Positions 32,001 to 39,898 of a stretch of 47,311 nt of DNA are shown here, piece after piece. Source of the DNA: Nitrospiraceae bacterium UBA6905 (lineage in GTDB: Bacteria; Nitrospirota; Thermodesulfovibrionia; Thermodesulfovibrionales; UBA6898); the NCBI GenBank assembly GCA_002451165.1, contig DKBH01000100.1:1-47311 (forward strand), written 5' to 3'. The position numbers and the translations under genes are program-made. Every line of letters starts with the position of its first letter. Positions within the stretch are counted from its first letter, which is position 1. A model generated the notes under the pieces. That model saw only the letters and a list, made by a program, of their open reading frames with translations. It was not told the origin of the DNA and ran no database searches.

Positions 32001-32541
32001 CAGCCTTCCTCACCTTATACTTCATGACCCCGGCTACTTCCTCAATAATAAACCTTCTCTCAAGGGGTTTGGAATTTAGGATAGCCCCTATTCTGCCCTG
32101 TTCAAGGATTGAATAGCTCTTAAAGTCCAGCCCCGTATCAAGGAACACATCCTTGATATCCTTCAGTCTGCACGGCTGTTTGTTGATCAAGTATTCGCTC
32201 TCGCCCGAGCGAAAGAGCCGACGAGTAACCGACACCATATCCGAAGGGTCACCTCCGTTACCCTGCAGCGATGCCGTATTAAGACCTGAAACGAGAAGCG
32301 TCACCTCCGCCAAGCCCTTCTGCTTTTTGGATACCGATCCGTTGAAGATGACCTCTTCCATCTTCTCGCCTCTAAGACTCTTTGCGCTCTGCTCCCCGAG
32401 AACCCAGCGGAAAGCATCAACGATATTGCTCTTGCCGCATCCATTGGGACCGACAATACACGTTATGCCCGGGTGAAGGCTGAACAGGGTTTTGTCTGCG
32501 AAAGACTTGAATCCTATAAGTTCGATTTTTTCGATGCGCAT
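29038..32541 (-). CDS. smc: Chromosome segregation protein SMC
   Basis: The 1167-residue protein has the N-terminal Walker A GPNGCGKSN (residues 31-39), long coiled-coil arms, a hinge domain (about 505-660), then the second coil and a C-terminal head with the LSGGEQALTALALQ signature and Walker B LCILDEADAPLDESN. It organises and segregates the chromosome with ScpA and ScpB, which are not nearby. Length is typical. It heads a unit running to oppF, beginning downstream of the ribosomal operon terminator. Confidence 0.97.
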   Translation of the reverse strand: MRIEKIELIGFKSFADKTLFSLHPGITCIVGPNGCGKSNIVDAFRWVLGEQSAKSLRGEKMEEVIFNGSVSKKQKGLAEVTLLVSGLNTASLQGNGGDPSDMVSVTRRLFRSGESEYLINKQPCRLKDIKDVFLDTGLDFKSYSILEQGRIGAILNSKPLERRFIIEEVAGVMKYKVRKAEALSKLESSRVNLARVSDIITEVRKQINILDRLAKKAERYKKLQAELNAIELKMARREYQNVTDSLAALNEEYGALKEKEAVIGAEITEIENRTQMRRIDLVEREKALDIVQKEFQTIERDIAELNRCIAVRRQDISNSEEFQGRLVEQADEVEQRMAALASKYVELGASSVRISEEIEAAGAVLREKAALLKEIEQELADKEDAIEEKRRLIFRLSEDISSARNEMSRHQNALESLEKKETIAMRESEEAREMLKEVDAAIIAGEAEILGRNNEALLLKEKKEVLGRELSSQKAAFEISTRTLATVREEFASLVSRLDSLKEIILDKPTRELLSEGGTIRLKAPVSDVIEVQAAYEKAVENALFEKAESFVVESGEDILQAIESLKGKSLGKTSFIALSPPPATLPGEVPGGILGVALDFVRVREGYEKVAENLLGNILLVSDLRAALELRQSSDRFLLVTVAGEVVDLSGAVIVGGERGIFRRKREMRELEQQIAEKRAAIEAGNLEVRCVQESMISKDEEIRTVEAALHEFEKEISLARLTVENYLTDKERVSRKLSFLALELEQVVTEIEMTRRLVEQAEAEVRSLESGKSMIEIELQGLQEGITLKKDEKERLRSEVTELRLEAAANRERLDAARNEMEASTKTSEELVRKKKEIQDEISSVRARISQRLVEIGEHETNLQEFAGRADALGQDIGRRKENIAQENEELLAVERDLKSLRQRASAVTARIAELDVARAEHKMKIGNIAANIRNNFGEDIAQMELADISPEEATRADELKAKIQEIGPVNLGTLDEYEELRTRYEFMTRQQEDLSKSIAELEEAIAKINSTTRKKLREAFDMLRTKFAEVFTTLFGGGRAELVLTDEGNILETGLDIIAQPPGKRIQNIHLLSGGEQALTALALQFASFLIKPTPLCILDEADAPLDESNTERYSRMLQGLAQDTQFIVVTHNRTTMGVAQHLYGITMEEAGVSKVISMQFAEV

Positions 32542-32787
32542 GTTTCTAGAGATGAATGCAAAATCTGTTTGGTTTGTTAGTATACCCTATCTCAAAATTC
32601 ACTGACAAGCATTTTACCCACTTCTGGACAAGGCGCATGCGAATCAGAATGGGGTGCCGCACGTAACGTAGGATACAAGAAAAGATGAATGCTCTCTATT
32701 CCGGAAGAAAAGGAAAAGGGCTCTTGCGAGCCCTCGTTATTTGCACTTTTTTTTGGCCTTTCCCGAGACCTTGGGGTCTGGAACGGC
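32542..32787. other. Intergenic region between the ribosomal operon end and smc
   Basis: The 246-base region holds the rplQ-operon terminator (32717-32734) and a second small hairpin AGACC/GGTCT (about 32766-32779). No gene was found apart from short antisense frames. The smc promoter is expected downstream of the terminator, but no confident -35/-10 pair was identified. Confidence 0.4.
32717..32734 (-). terminator. Terminator of the ribosomal protein operon
   Basis: In minus-strand RNA AGGGCUC and GAGCCCU pair over seven bases with a GCAA loop, and UUUCCUUUUCUU follows. It lies 54 bases beyond the micropeptide stop and should end the S10-spc-alpha transcript before smc. Confidence 0.82.
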
Positions 32788-32877
32788 TCAGGTAGGGACG
32801 CCAAGACGCGGGAGAACAACAAACTGGAGAATTATCCATGCTGCCACAATCCCTATGCCGACAAACACGTCTTGCAT
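32788..32877 (-). CDS. 29-residue hydrophobic peptide overlapping rplQ
   Basis: The ATG uses the last base of the rplQ stop codon (TGATG) and an AAGGA sequence sits at normal distance upstream, so translation would be coupled to ribosomal protein L17. The product is one transmembrane segment (VFVGIGIVAAWIILQFVVL) followed by PRLGVPT. The helix is too regular and the ribosome-binding site too good for a random frame, and the operon terminator follows 54 bases later. No function is known; it may be a membrane micropeptide. Confidence 0.6.
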   Translation of the reverse strand: MQDVFVGIGIVAAWIILQFVVLPRLGVPT

Positions 32878-33302
32878 CAGTCCTTCTTATCAGCTTTTTC
32901 AGCCTTTTGTGTCTTCGCAGCCTTACCCTTTGGTTTCTTCACCTCTTCGTAATCGACAAATTCTAGAATTGCCATAGGAGCAGAGTCCCTGAGCCGCTGC
33001 CTCGTCTGGACAAGCCTCAAATAGCCGCCATTCCTCCCCGTAAAGCGGGGGGCAATCTCATTGAACAGCTTGGTTGCAGCAGTCCGGTCAGTGACATATG
33101 AGAGCACCTGACGCTTTGAGTGGAGGTCCCCTTTTATACCAAAGGAGATCATCCTTTCAGCAATTCTCTTCGCCTCCTTTGCCTTTGCGACGGTCGTTTC
33201 AATTCTCTGATTTTCGAAGAGAGACGTAACGATCCCACGTAACAGTGCCTTCCTCTGGTTCGAAGGCCTTCCAAAAAGCCTTCCATCTACCTTGTGACGC
33301 AT
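32877..33302 (-). CDS. rplQ: 50S ribosomal protein L17
   Basis: The 141-residue protein starts MRHKVDGRLFGRPSNQRKAL and has the L17 core (RNGGYLRLVQTRQRLRDSAPMAI), with a lysine/alanine-rich C-terminal tail of about 20 residues beyond the usual length. It is the last ribosomal gene of the alpha segment, downstream of rpoA. Confidence 0.97.
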   Translation of the reverse strand: MRHKVDGRLFGRPSNQRKALLRGIVTSLFENQRIETTVAKAKEAKRIAERMISFGIKGDLHSKRQVLSYVTDRTAATKLFNEIAPRFTGRNGGYLRLVQTRQRLRDSAPMAILEFVDYEEVKKPKGKAAKTQKAEKADKKD

Positions 33303-33330
33303 TCCCTATTTCCTCCGCTCCTTAATGCTG

Positions 33331-34323
33331 TTATTTATTGACGGCATCAAGGTCAATCTTCATGCCGAGATGGAGGCCCATTTTTCCCAGAATTTCTTTG
33401 ATTTCATTGAGAGACTTCCTGCCAAAATTCTTGGTCTTGAGCATCTCCGGTTCCGTCTTCTGCACGAGTTCCGCGATAGTCTTGATATCCGCATTCTTCA
33501 GACAATTATATGAGCGCACCGAAAGTTCGAGTTCATCAACCGTCTTGAAAAGGTTCGGATTTGATGAAACATTACCGCCGACTTCAGCAGCTGCAGCTGC
33601 TATTTCTGAAGAGCTGTCGATGTATTCTTCATCAGCTATAAACAGGTCCAAGTGCTCAATAAGGATTGAAGCTGCCTGCGAAAGAGCCTTCTGCGGCGTA
33701 ATACTGCCGTCGGTCCAGATTTCAAGGATGAGACGGTCGAAATCCGTAGCCCGGCCGACTCTCGTTTTTTCGACCGAGTAGTTCACCTTCGTGATTGGAG
33801 AAAAAACCGCATCGACAGCAATCATGCCTACGGGAAGGTCTTCCTTGCCGTATTCTGAGGAAAGATATCCCTTCCCTTTTCTGATATGCACCTCTGCGTT
33901 GAATCTCGTATCTTTGTCGAGCGTTGCAACCTCCTGCTTTGGTGTGAGCATCTCAATAGTAGAGTCGCACTGGAGATCAGCGCCGGTAACCTGAGCAGGT
34001 CCCTTTACATCGAAAGCCGCAATCTTCGTGCCATCACCGTAAAACTTAAACCGCAACTTCTTCAGATTAAGAATGATATCAATAACATCTTCCTTAATGC
34101 CGTTGATAGATGAAAATTCATGAAGGGCTCCGGAGATCTTTACCGCAGTAATGGCAGCTCCCTCGAGAGAGGAAAGAATCACCCTTCGCAGCGCGTTTCC
34201 AACAGTCGTTCCATACCCGCGCTCAAGCGGCTCTACAATCACCTTACCGTATGTGTCTGTCAACGTCTCTTCATCAAACCTGATCTTTTCAGGTAGCTGA
34301 AAGCCTTTTCTCTTCAGGTTCAT
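33331..34323 (-). CDS. rpoA: DNA-directed RNA polymerase subunit alpha
   Basis: The 330-residue protein has an N-terminal dimerisation domain (EPLERGYGTTVGNALRRVILSS) and a C-terminal DNA-binding domain with TIAELVQKTEPEMLKTKNFGRKSLNEI. ATG 34323 follows GGGAGG and gives the typical length; the frame extends seven codons upstream. It assembles the RNA polymerase core and contacts activators such as the CRP/FNR-type regulator proposed for the dsrN region. Confidence 0.97.
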   Translation of the reverse strand: MNLKRKGFQLPEKIRFDEETLTDTYGKVIVEPLERGYGTTVGNALRRVILSSLEGAAITAVKISGALHEFSSINGIKEDVIDIILNLKKLRFKFYGDGTKIAAFDVKGPAQVTGADLQCDSTIEMLTPKQEVATLDKDTRFNAEVHIRKGKGYLSSEYGKEDLPVGMIAVDAVFSPITKVNYSVEKTRVGRATDFDRLILEIWTDGSITPQKALSQAASILIEHLDLFIADEEYIDSSSEIAAAAAEVGGNVSSNPNLFKTVDELELSVRSYNCLKNADIKTIAELVQKTEPEMLKTKNFGRKSLNEIKEILGKMGLHLGMKIDLDAVNK

Positions 34324-34402
34324 CAGGCCTCCCGTGTGCCTCAATATTTATAGTTCGTTAATACTTGATATTTTATGCCGGCGATGAATGCAGGTGCCGG
34401 TG

Positions 34403-35029
34403 CTACTTCGAATAGAGTTCGACAATTAACTGCTCATTCGCCGTCAGCTGAATGTCTTCGCGCGTCGGCAACTGAAGGATCTTCCCCTTAAAATTCTGGG
34501 GGTCCAATTCAAGCCATGCAGGCAGACCCCGATGCTCTGTCTTCGATATGCTGTCCGTTATGACAGCCATGTTCCTGCTCGCTTCTTTGACTTCCACCAC
34601 ATCGCCTACACGAAGCACACATGAGGGAATGGTCACCTTCCTACCATTGACAAGAAAATGACCGTGATTTACAAGCTGTCGAGCGCTGTTCCTATTAGGA
34701 GCGAATCCCATCCGGTATACAACGTTATCAAGTCGTGCTTCAAGAAGCTGAAGCAGGATCTCGCCGGTTACCCCCTTCTTTCGCTCTGCCCGCTCAAAAG
34801 TACTCCTGAACTGAGCTTCCAGCAGTCCGTAAATTTTTCTGACTTTCTGTTTCTCTCTCAGCTGCACGCCGTAGTCAGAAAGTTTCCCTCTCCGCTGCCC
34901 GTGCTGTCCCGGAGGATACTGCCTCCTTTCAATAGAGCATTTCTCTGTATAACACCGATCCCCCTTGAGGAACAGTTTTTCAGTCTCCCGCCGACAGATC
35001 CTGCATAATGCATCAGAATATCTTGCCAA
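34403..35029 (-). CDS. rpsD: 30S ribosomal protein S4, TTG start
   Basis: The 208-residue S4 has the zinc-binding cysteines C9, C12, C26 and C31 (CRICRRETEKLF ... CYTEKC) of the C+ form, followed by the S4 RNA-binding domain (QLLEARLDNVVYRMGFAPNRNSARQLV). The protein family begins MARY; here LARY is encoded from a TTG at 35029 with GGAG eight bases upstream. It is a primary rRNA-binding protein. Confidence 0.96.
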   Translation of the reverse strand: MARYSDALCRICRRETEKLFLKGDRCYTEKCSIERRQYPPGQHGQRRGKLSDYGVQLREKQKVRKIYGLLEAQFRSTFERAERKKGVTGEILLQLLEARLDNVVYRMGFAPNRNSARQLVNHGHFLVNGRKVTIPSCVLRVGDVVEVKEASRNMAVITDSISKTEHRGLPAWLELDPQNFKGKILQLPTREDIQLTANEQLIVELYSK

Positions 35030-35030
35030 G

Positions 35031-35417
35031 TTACACTCTCCTTCTCTTTGGCGGCCTGCATCCATTGTGGGGTACAGGAGTCACATCTTTAATTAGATTG
35101 ATATCAAGCCCTGCTGCCTGAAGCGCTCGGATCGCTGACTCCCTTCCTGCTCCCGGACCTTTCACGTAAACGTCCACTTGCTTCATGCCCGCATCAATGG
35201 CCTTTTTTGCCGCAGCTTCGGCAGCCATTTGAGCGGCATAGGGGGTTCCCTTCCGGGATCCTTTGAACCCAAGATTACCTGAGCTCGCCCATGTAATGAC
35301 ACCACCTATTGGATCCGTGATCGTCACAATGGTGTTGTTGAATGTAGCCTGAATATACGCAGCACCACTGCTGATGCTTTTCTTGTCCCTCTTAACGCCG
35401 CGCTTCTTCTGAGCCAT
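35031..35417 (-). CDS. rpsK: 30S ribosomal protein S11
   Basis: The 128-residue protein has the S11 pattern AYIQATFNNTIVTITDPIGG and the C-terminal VTPVPHNGCRPPKRRRV. It stands between rpsM and rpsD in the alpha segment of the operon. Confidence 0.97.
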   Translation of the reverse strand: MAQKKRGVKRDKKSISSGAAYIQATFNNTIVTITDPIGGVITWASSGNLGFKGSRKGTPYAAQMAAEAAAKKAIDAGMKQVDVYVKGPGAGRESAIRALQAAGLDINLIKDVTPVPHNGCRPPKRRRV

Positions 35418-35420
35418 CTG

Positions 35421-35795
35421 TTATGCCTCCTTCTTCTTTCCTACCACAGCCTTCCGCGGGCCTTTTCTTGTACGAGCATTCGTCTTCGTTCGCTGCCCCC
35501 TGACCGGCAGACCAGTCCTATGTCTGCTGCCCCGGTAACAGCCGATATCGGTCAGCCGCTTCACGCTCATGGAGATATCACGACGAAGGTCACCTTCTAC
35601 CCGATAATCCCTCTCCAGTACAGCCCTAATCTTCACCGTGTCCTCATCCGTAAGATCCTTAACTCTGATATCGGGATTTACCCCGACCTCCTCGAGTATC
35701 TTGCTGGAAAGTGCACGTCCAATACCGAAGATGCGCGTGAGACCTACTTCAACGCGTTCATTCTTAGGCAGATCAACTCCGGCGATTCTTGCCAA
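35421..35795 (-). CDS. rpsM: 30S ribosomal protein S13
   Basis: The 124-residue protein starts MARIAGVDLPKNERVEVGL and has the helix-two-turn-helix region plus the basic tail GQRTKTNARTRKGPRK. It contacts 16S rRNA in the head and P-site tRNA. Confidence 0.97.
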   Translation of the reverse strand: MARIAGVDLPKNERVEVGLTRIFGIGRALSSKILEEVGVNPDIRVKDLTDEDTVKIRAVLERDYRVEGDLRRDISMSVKRLTDIGCYRGSRHRTGLPVRGQRTKTNARTRKGPRKAVVGKKKEA

Positions 35796-35815
35796 TGTAA
35801 ACCTCCTTGCCTTCT

Positions 35816-35929
35816 TTAACCCTGACGCTGTTTATGCTTCGGGTTCTCACAAATAATTCTGATAACACCTTTTCTCTTTATCACCCTGCATTTCGAGCAG
35901 ATTGGCTTTACTGACGAACAAACCTTCAT
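35816..35929 (-). CDS. rpmJ: 50S ribosomal protein L36
   Basis: This 37-residue zinc-binding protein has Cys residues at 4, 11, 14 and 27 with a nearby His (ENPKHKQRQG), the C+ form. The ATG at 35929 is followed by KVCSSVKPICSKCRVIKRKG. It sits between infA and rpsM as in most bacteria. Confidence 0.95.
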   Translation of the reverse strand: MKVCSSVKPICSKCRVIKRKGVIRIICENPKHKQRQG

Positions 35930-35946
35930 TCTATGACTCCTTTCCC

Positions 35947-36165
35947 CTATTTAAACCTGTATGTGATTCTGCCCTTGGTCAGATCATATGGAGAAAGTTC
36001 AATGGTCACCTTGTCCCCGGGCAGAATCTTGATGAAATTCATGCGCATCTTACCGGAAACATATGCAAGAATGACCTGGCCGTTTTCAAGTTCCACCCTG
36101 AACATAGCGTTAGGAAGCGTCTCAATAATGGTGCCTTGGACTTCGATATTATCTTCTTTTGCCAT
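35947..36165 (-). CDS. infA: Translation initiation factor IF-1
   Basis: The 72-residue single S1/OB-fold protein starts MAKEDNIEVQGTIIETLPNAMF and ends in ELSPYDLTKGRITYRFK, the standard IF-1 sequence pattern. It occupies the A site of the 30S subunit during initiation. Confidence 0.97.
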   Translation of the reverse strand: MAKEDNIEVQGTIIETLPNAMFRVELENGQVILAYVSGKMRMNFIKILPGDKVTIELSPYDLTKGRITYRFK

Positions 36166-36186
36166 GAAACAAAAATTATACCCGCT

Positions 36187-36936
36187 CTAGCTGAGATTAG
36201 TCAATATTCTTGCCACGTCCGGCATCACAACAATGGTATGCTCAAAATGAGCCGATCGCTTACCATCCTGCGTTACCGCAGTCCATCCATCGTCGAGGAT
36301 TCTAACATCAAAGGTCCCGGCGTTCACCATCGGCTCTATCGCGAGGGTCATACCCTGCCGCAATCTGGGGCCTTGTCCCGCGGCCCCGAAATTTGGGACC
36401 TGGGGCTCCTCATGAAGCTGCCTACCTATGCCATGCCCTACAAAAGTTCTCACAACCGAGAACCCGTGTTTCTCGACATGCTCCTGAATTGCATGGGAGA
36501 TGTCATACAATCTGTTGCCCTCAACAGCCATGCCTATGCCAAGGAACAGTGCCTCCTCGGTCACTCTCAGGAGTTTTGATGTTTCCGGGTCAACGTCACC
36601 AACGGAAAACGTATAGGCGGCATCTCCAAAGAAGCCTTCGTAATATACTCCAATATCGACACTGATGATATCCCCATCTTTCAATTTCCGCGACGAAGGG
36701 ATTCCGTGCACAATTACTTCATTGACCGAAGTACAGATGCTCGCAGGATATCCTCTGTACCCCTTGAATGCCGATTTACCTCCGAGTCGCCGTATCCGCT
36801 CGTCAGCAAACTGCTCCAACTCTCTCGTTGTTGCCCCCTCGGTGATGACATCCTGCAGTGCTTTCATGACGTCGGCGACAATTTCACCCGCTCTTGCCAT
36901 GACCTCTATCTCCTGAGGTGATTTCAGGATAATCAC
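36187..36936 (-). CDS. map: Methionine aminopeptidase, type I
   Basis: The 249-residue enzyme has the five metal ligands Asp94, Asp105, His168, Glu201 and Glu232 in the expected blocks (SVDIGVYYEGFFGDAAYTF, FVGHGIG, AIEPM, HFEHTI). It removes N-terminal methionine. It directly follows secY; the adk gene that often lies between secY and map is absent. Confidence 0.97.
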   Translation of the reverse strand: MIILKSPQEIEVMARAGEIVADVMKALQDVITEGATTRELEQFADERIRRLGGKSAFKGYRGYPASICTSVNEVIVHGIPSSRKLKDGDIISVDIGVYYEGFFGDAAYTFSVGDVDPETSKLLRVTEEALFLGIGMAVEGNRLYDISHAIQEHVEKHGFSVVRTFVGHGIGRQLHEEPQVPNFGAAGQGPRLRQGMTLAIEPMVNAGTFDVRILDDGWTAVTQDGKRSAHFEHTIVVMPDVARILTNLS

Positions 36937-36998
36937 GTGGCACTCAATATTATTCGTATCGTCAACAGCAGAAGTACCTACGTTATTTATGCTTCTGC

Positions 36999-38306
36999 CT
37001 AGCTCTTTCTTCCTCTGAGCCTTCCCTTTTTTAAGAACCCTTCATAGGAGCGGGTAACGAGATGCGACTCTATCTGGGAGACCGTATCCAAAGCAACGCC
37101 CACGGCAATAAGGAGCGATGTGCCTCCGAAATAAAAAGGAACATTAAATTTCTGGATCAACACCTCCGGGATTACGCAGACAATTGCAAGATAAATCGCC
37201 CCGACGAAGGTCAGCCGAGAAAGAACGCGGTAGAGATACTCTGAAGTCTTCTGACCGGGCCTGATACCGGGTATAAACCCCCCGTATTTCTTCAAATTAT
37301 CAGCTATATCAACAGGATTAAATACAATGGCAGTATAAAAATAGGCGAAAAAGAAGATCATGCCAACATACAAAAGTGTGTACACTATGGTTCCCGGAGA
37401 AAGCTGCTTCGCAAAAGTCTGAACCCACGGAATCTCTATAAAGCCCGCAACCGTTGCCGGAAACATAATAATGGATGAAGCGAAGATCGGCGGGATAACC
37501 CCTGCGGTGTTGATCTTAAGAGGAAGATGGGTCGATTGGCCGCCGTAGACCTTCCTACCGACAACTCGCTTTGCATACTGCACTGGTATCTTTCTTTGTC
37601 CTCGCTCGAGGAGAATAATCGCAGCAACAACCGCGACCATCATCACAACGAGGAATACTACAAAGAACAGGTTCAACTCCCCTGCCTGGACCAGGCGAAC
37701 CGTGCTGATGATAGCATTCGGGAACCTGGCAACAATCCCCGCAAAAATGATAAGGGAGATGCCATTGCCGATGCCTCGCTCCGTGATCTGCTCACCTAGC
37801 CACATTATGAACGCCGTGCCAGAAGTAAGTGTGATCATCGTTATGAGCTTGAATGCGATACCCGGATTCTGCACAAAAAGACCGTTCTGCATCTTCTCGA
37901 GTCCGGCGGCAATACCAAAAGACTGTATAGCGCTGATCAGCACGGTACCATATCGCGTATATTTAACGATTTTCTTTCTGCCCGCCTCACCCTCTTTCGC
38001 CAGTTTACCGATCGACGGGATAACAACAGTAAGAAGCTGCATAATAATGGATGCGCTAATATACGGCATGATGCCGAGGGCAAATATTGTAACCCGTGAG
38101 AGCGCGCCGCCAGAGAACATATCAAAAAAACCCATAAAGGCGCCGGCACTTTGAGAGAGAAACTTGCTCAACTCCTCGCCATTAATACCCGGGGTGGGAA
38201 TATGGCAGCCAATTCGATAAACTGTAAGAAGAGCAAGAGTAAAGAAAATACGGCTTTTGAGCTCTTCGACCTTAAAAATATTTTGTACGCGTGAAAGGAA
38301 GTTCAA
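36999..38306 (-). CDS. secY: Protein translocase subunit SecY, TTG start
   Basis: The approximately 435-residue protein has ten hydrophobic helices and SecY landmarks (KSRIFFTLALLTVYRIGCHIPTPGIN, GQSTHLPLKINTAGVIPPIFA, and the C-terminal ESHLVTRSYEGFLKKGR). The start is taken as TTG at 38306, eight bases after GGAGGT and one base after the rplO stop. It forms the membrane channel for Sec export, used by most periplasmic proteins here except the twin-arginine DsrO. Confidence 0.95.
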   Translation of the reverse strand: MNFLSRVQNIFKVEELKSRIFFTLALLTVYRIGCHIPTPGINGEELSKFLSQSAGAFMGFFDMFSGGALSRVTIFALGIMPYISASIIMQLLTVVIPSIGKLAKEGEAGRKKIVKYTRYGTVLISAIQSFGIAAGLEKMQNGLFVQNPGIAFKLITMITLTSGTAFIMWLGEQITERGIGNGISLIIFAGIVARFPNAIISTVRLVQAGELNLFFVVFLVVMMVAVVAAIILLERGQRKIPVQYAKRVVGRKVYGGQSTHLPLKINTAGVIPPIFASSIIMFPATVAGFIEIPWVQTFAKQLSPGTIVYTLLYVGMIFFFAYFYTAIVFNPVDIADNLKKYGGFIPGIRPGQKTSEYLYRVLSRLTFVGAIYLAIVCVIPEVLIQKFNVPFYFGGTSLLIAVGVALDTVSQIESHLVTRSYEGFLKKGRLRGRKS

Positions 38307-38307
38307 C

Positions 38308-38748
38308 CTAGAGCACCTCCACCTTTCCACCTGCTGCCTCAATCTTTGTCGAGGCAGAAGAGCTGAAAGCATCGGCCTTTACTGTGACCGGGCCCAGAAG
38401 AGTGCCATTTCCGAGCACCTTGAGTCCGTTCTTCAGGTCCTTAATGATGCCGCGTTCAATCAGCAACTCGGGGGTTACTGTGCCTTCCGATCTCAGCTTT
38501 TCAATGACATCAAGGTTCACAATCGCAAACTCGGCTCCGAAATTATTCGTAAATCCCCGTTTCGGAATTCGCCGCTGGAGCGGCATTTGTCCACCTTCGA
38601 AGCCAGCCCCTTTCGGTCCCCCTGAGCGCGCCTTTTGCCCCTTATGTCCCTTGCACGAGGTCTTCCCATGTCCTGAGCCGAACCCTCTACCCACCCGCTT
38701 TTTTCTTCTTCTGCTGCCCTCGGCAGGTTGTATATCTTCAATTCTCAT
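38308..38748 (-). CDS. rplO: 50S ribosomal protein L15
   Basis: The 146-residue protein has the L15 N-terminal glycine/arginine-rich part (KRVGRGFGSGHGKTSCKGHKG) and the GGKVEVL end. It lies between rpmD and secY in the spc segment. Confidence 0.97.
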   Translation of the reverse strand: MRIEDIQPAEGSRRRKKRVGRGFGSGHGKTSCKGHKGQKARSGGPKGAGFEGGQMPLQRRIPKRGFTNNFGAEFAIVNLDVIEKLRSEGTVTPELLIERGIIKDLKNGLKVLGNGTLLGPVTVKADAFSSSASTKIEAAGGKVEVL

Positions 38749-38768
38749 TAGATACGAACCTCCAGCTA

Positions 38769-38945
38769 TTAATCTATGCGTTCCACCGAAAGAAGGTGCG
38801 CGACCTTGTGGACCATTCCCTTAAGAGCCTCATTTTCTTCTCTCGTAACACTGCTGCCTATTTTTCTCAGCCCGAGAGAATGCAGGACCTTTTGCTGCTT
38901 CTGCGGTATTCCTATATAGCTTCTCTTCAGTGTTATCTTCACCAT
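38769..38945 (-). CDS. rpmD: 50S ribosomal protein L30
   Basis: This 58-residue protein begins MVKITLKRSYIGIPQKQ, with LHSLGLRKIG and the late MVHKVAHLLSVE part typical of L30. Its ATG overlaps the rpsE stop (TGATG). It was too short for simple gene-length limits but is at the correct place in the operon. Confidence 0.96.
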   Translation of the reverse strand: MVKITLKRSYIGIPQKQQKVLHSLGLRKIGSSVTREENEALKGMVHKVAHLLSVERID

Positions 38946-39469
38946 CAGCTCACTGCCTCCTGTGCCTCTTCTTCGCTCCTGCCCCGAAGTTTAGCTACAA
39001 TATCAGGGTCTTTTAGATTCAATAAGCCATCCACTGTTGCCTTGATGGTATTATAAGGATTGCTGCTGCCAAGGGACTTGGCAACAATATCCTGCACCCC
39101 TGATACCTCAAGGATGGCTCTGACCGCTCCGCCGGCGATAAGCCCTGTACCTTTCTGGGCAGGATTCATAACGACGCTTCCGGATCCGTACTTGCCGATA
39201 ATCCTATGGGGAATTGTCCCCTCTTTGAGAGGAAATTTCAGCAGGGATTTTTTTGCCTGCTCAACAGCCTTGCGTATCGCTTCAGGTACTTCTGTTGCCT
39301 TGCCTTTACCAATGCCGACCGTACCTTCGCCATCTCCTACCACAACAAGAGCGCTGAAGGAAAATCTTCTGCCGCCCTTGACAACCTTGGCGACTCTATT
39401 GATAAAAACCACCTTATCCTTGAGATTCAGTCCTTCCGGGTCAATCCTTGCCACCTTGCCTCCTTGCAA
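38945..39469 (-). CDS. rpsE: 30S ribosomal protein S5
   Basis: The 174-residue protein has the S5 double-stranded RNA-binding part (DKVVFINRVAKVVKGGRRFSF) and the second domain (GSGSVVMNPAQKGTGLIAGGAVR). Located between rplR and rpmD. Confidence 0.97.
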   Translation of the reverse strand: MQGGKVARIDPEGLNLKDKVVFINRVAKVVKGGRRFSFSALVVVGDGEGTVGIGKGKATEVPEAIRKAVEQAKKSLLKFPLKEGTIPHRIIGKYGSGSVVMNPAQKGTGLIAGGAVRAILEVSGVQDIVAKSLGSSNPYNTIKATVDGLLNLKDPDIVAKLRGRSEEEAQEAVS

Positions 39470-39484
39470 CGCATTCGATCATCA

Positions 39485-39844
39485 TTAAAATTCGAGCCCT
39501 GCTTCGCGAGCTGCATCTGCAAGGGCCTTGACTCTTCCATGATACAGGTAACCGCTCCGGTCAAAAACTACTTGCTTAATCCCCTTTTCAGCAGCCTTCC
39601 TTGCTATGAGGCTCCCGACTGTCTTTGCCATAGCAATGTTGCCTTTCTGCTTGATACCCGTCAGTGAACTATCAAGACTTGACGCGGCAACAAGCGTAAG
39701 ACCCTTGGAATCATCGATAATTTGTGCGTACACATGGTTCAGGCTTCTGAATACCGAAAGCCTGGGCCGCTGAGCAGTGCCGCTCAACTTTTTCCTCGTT
39801 CGCTCATGTCGCCGCTGCCTGCTCATTGTCTTGCTGTTTGCCAA
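39485..39844 (-). CDS. rplR: 50S ribosomal protein L18, TTG start
   Basis: The 119-residue L18 has the SRQRRHERTRKKLSGTAQRPRL start region and the C-terminal VFDRSGYLYHGRVKALADAAREAGLEF. A TTG at 39844 preceded by AGGAGG gives the usual family length; the frame is open upstream through the rplF intergenic region but with no better site. It binds 5S rRNA. Confidence 0.95.
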   Translation of the reverse strand: MANSKTMSRQRRHERTRKKLSGTAQRPRLSVFRSLNHVYAQIIDDSKGLTLVAASSLDSSLTGIKQKGNIAMAKTVGSLIARKAAEKGIKQVVFDRSGYLYHGRVKALADAAREAGLEF

Positions 39845-39898
39845 AATTGCCTCCTGATTCAGGCCCATGATTTCCGTCCATGAGCCAAATACCAACAA

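Noticed and set aside
32592..32822. Minus-strand frame between smc and rplQ
   Set aside because: Overlaps the terminator hairpin and the micropeptide in another frame; sequence is unlike any protein I recognise.
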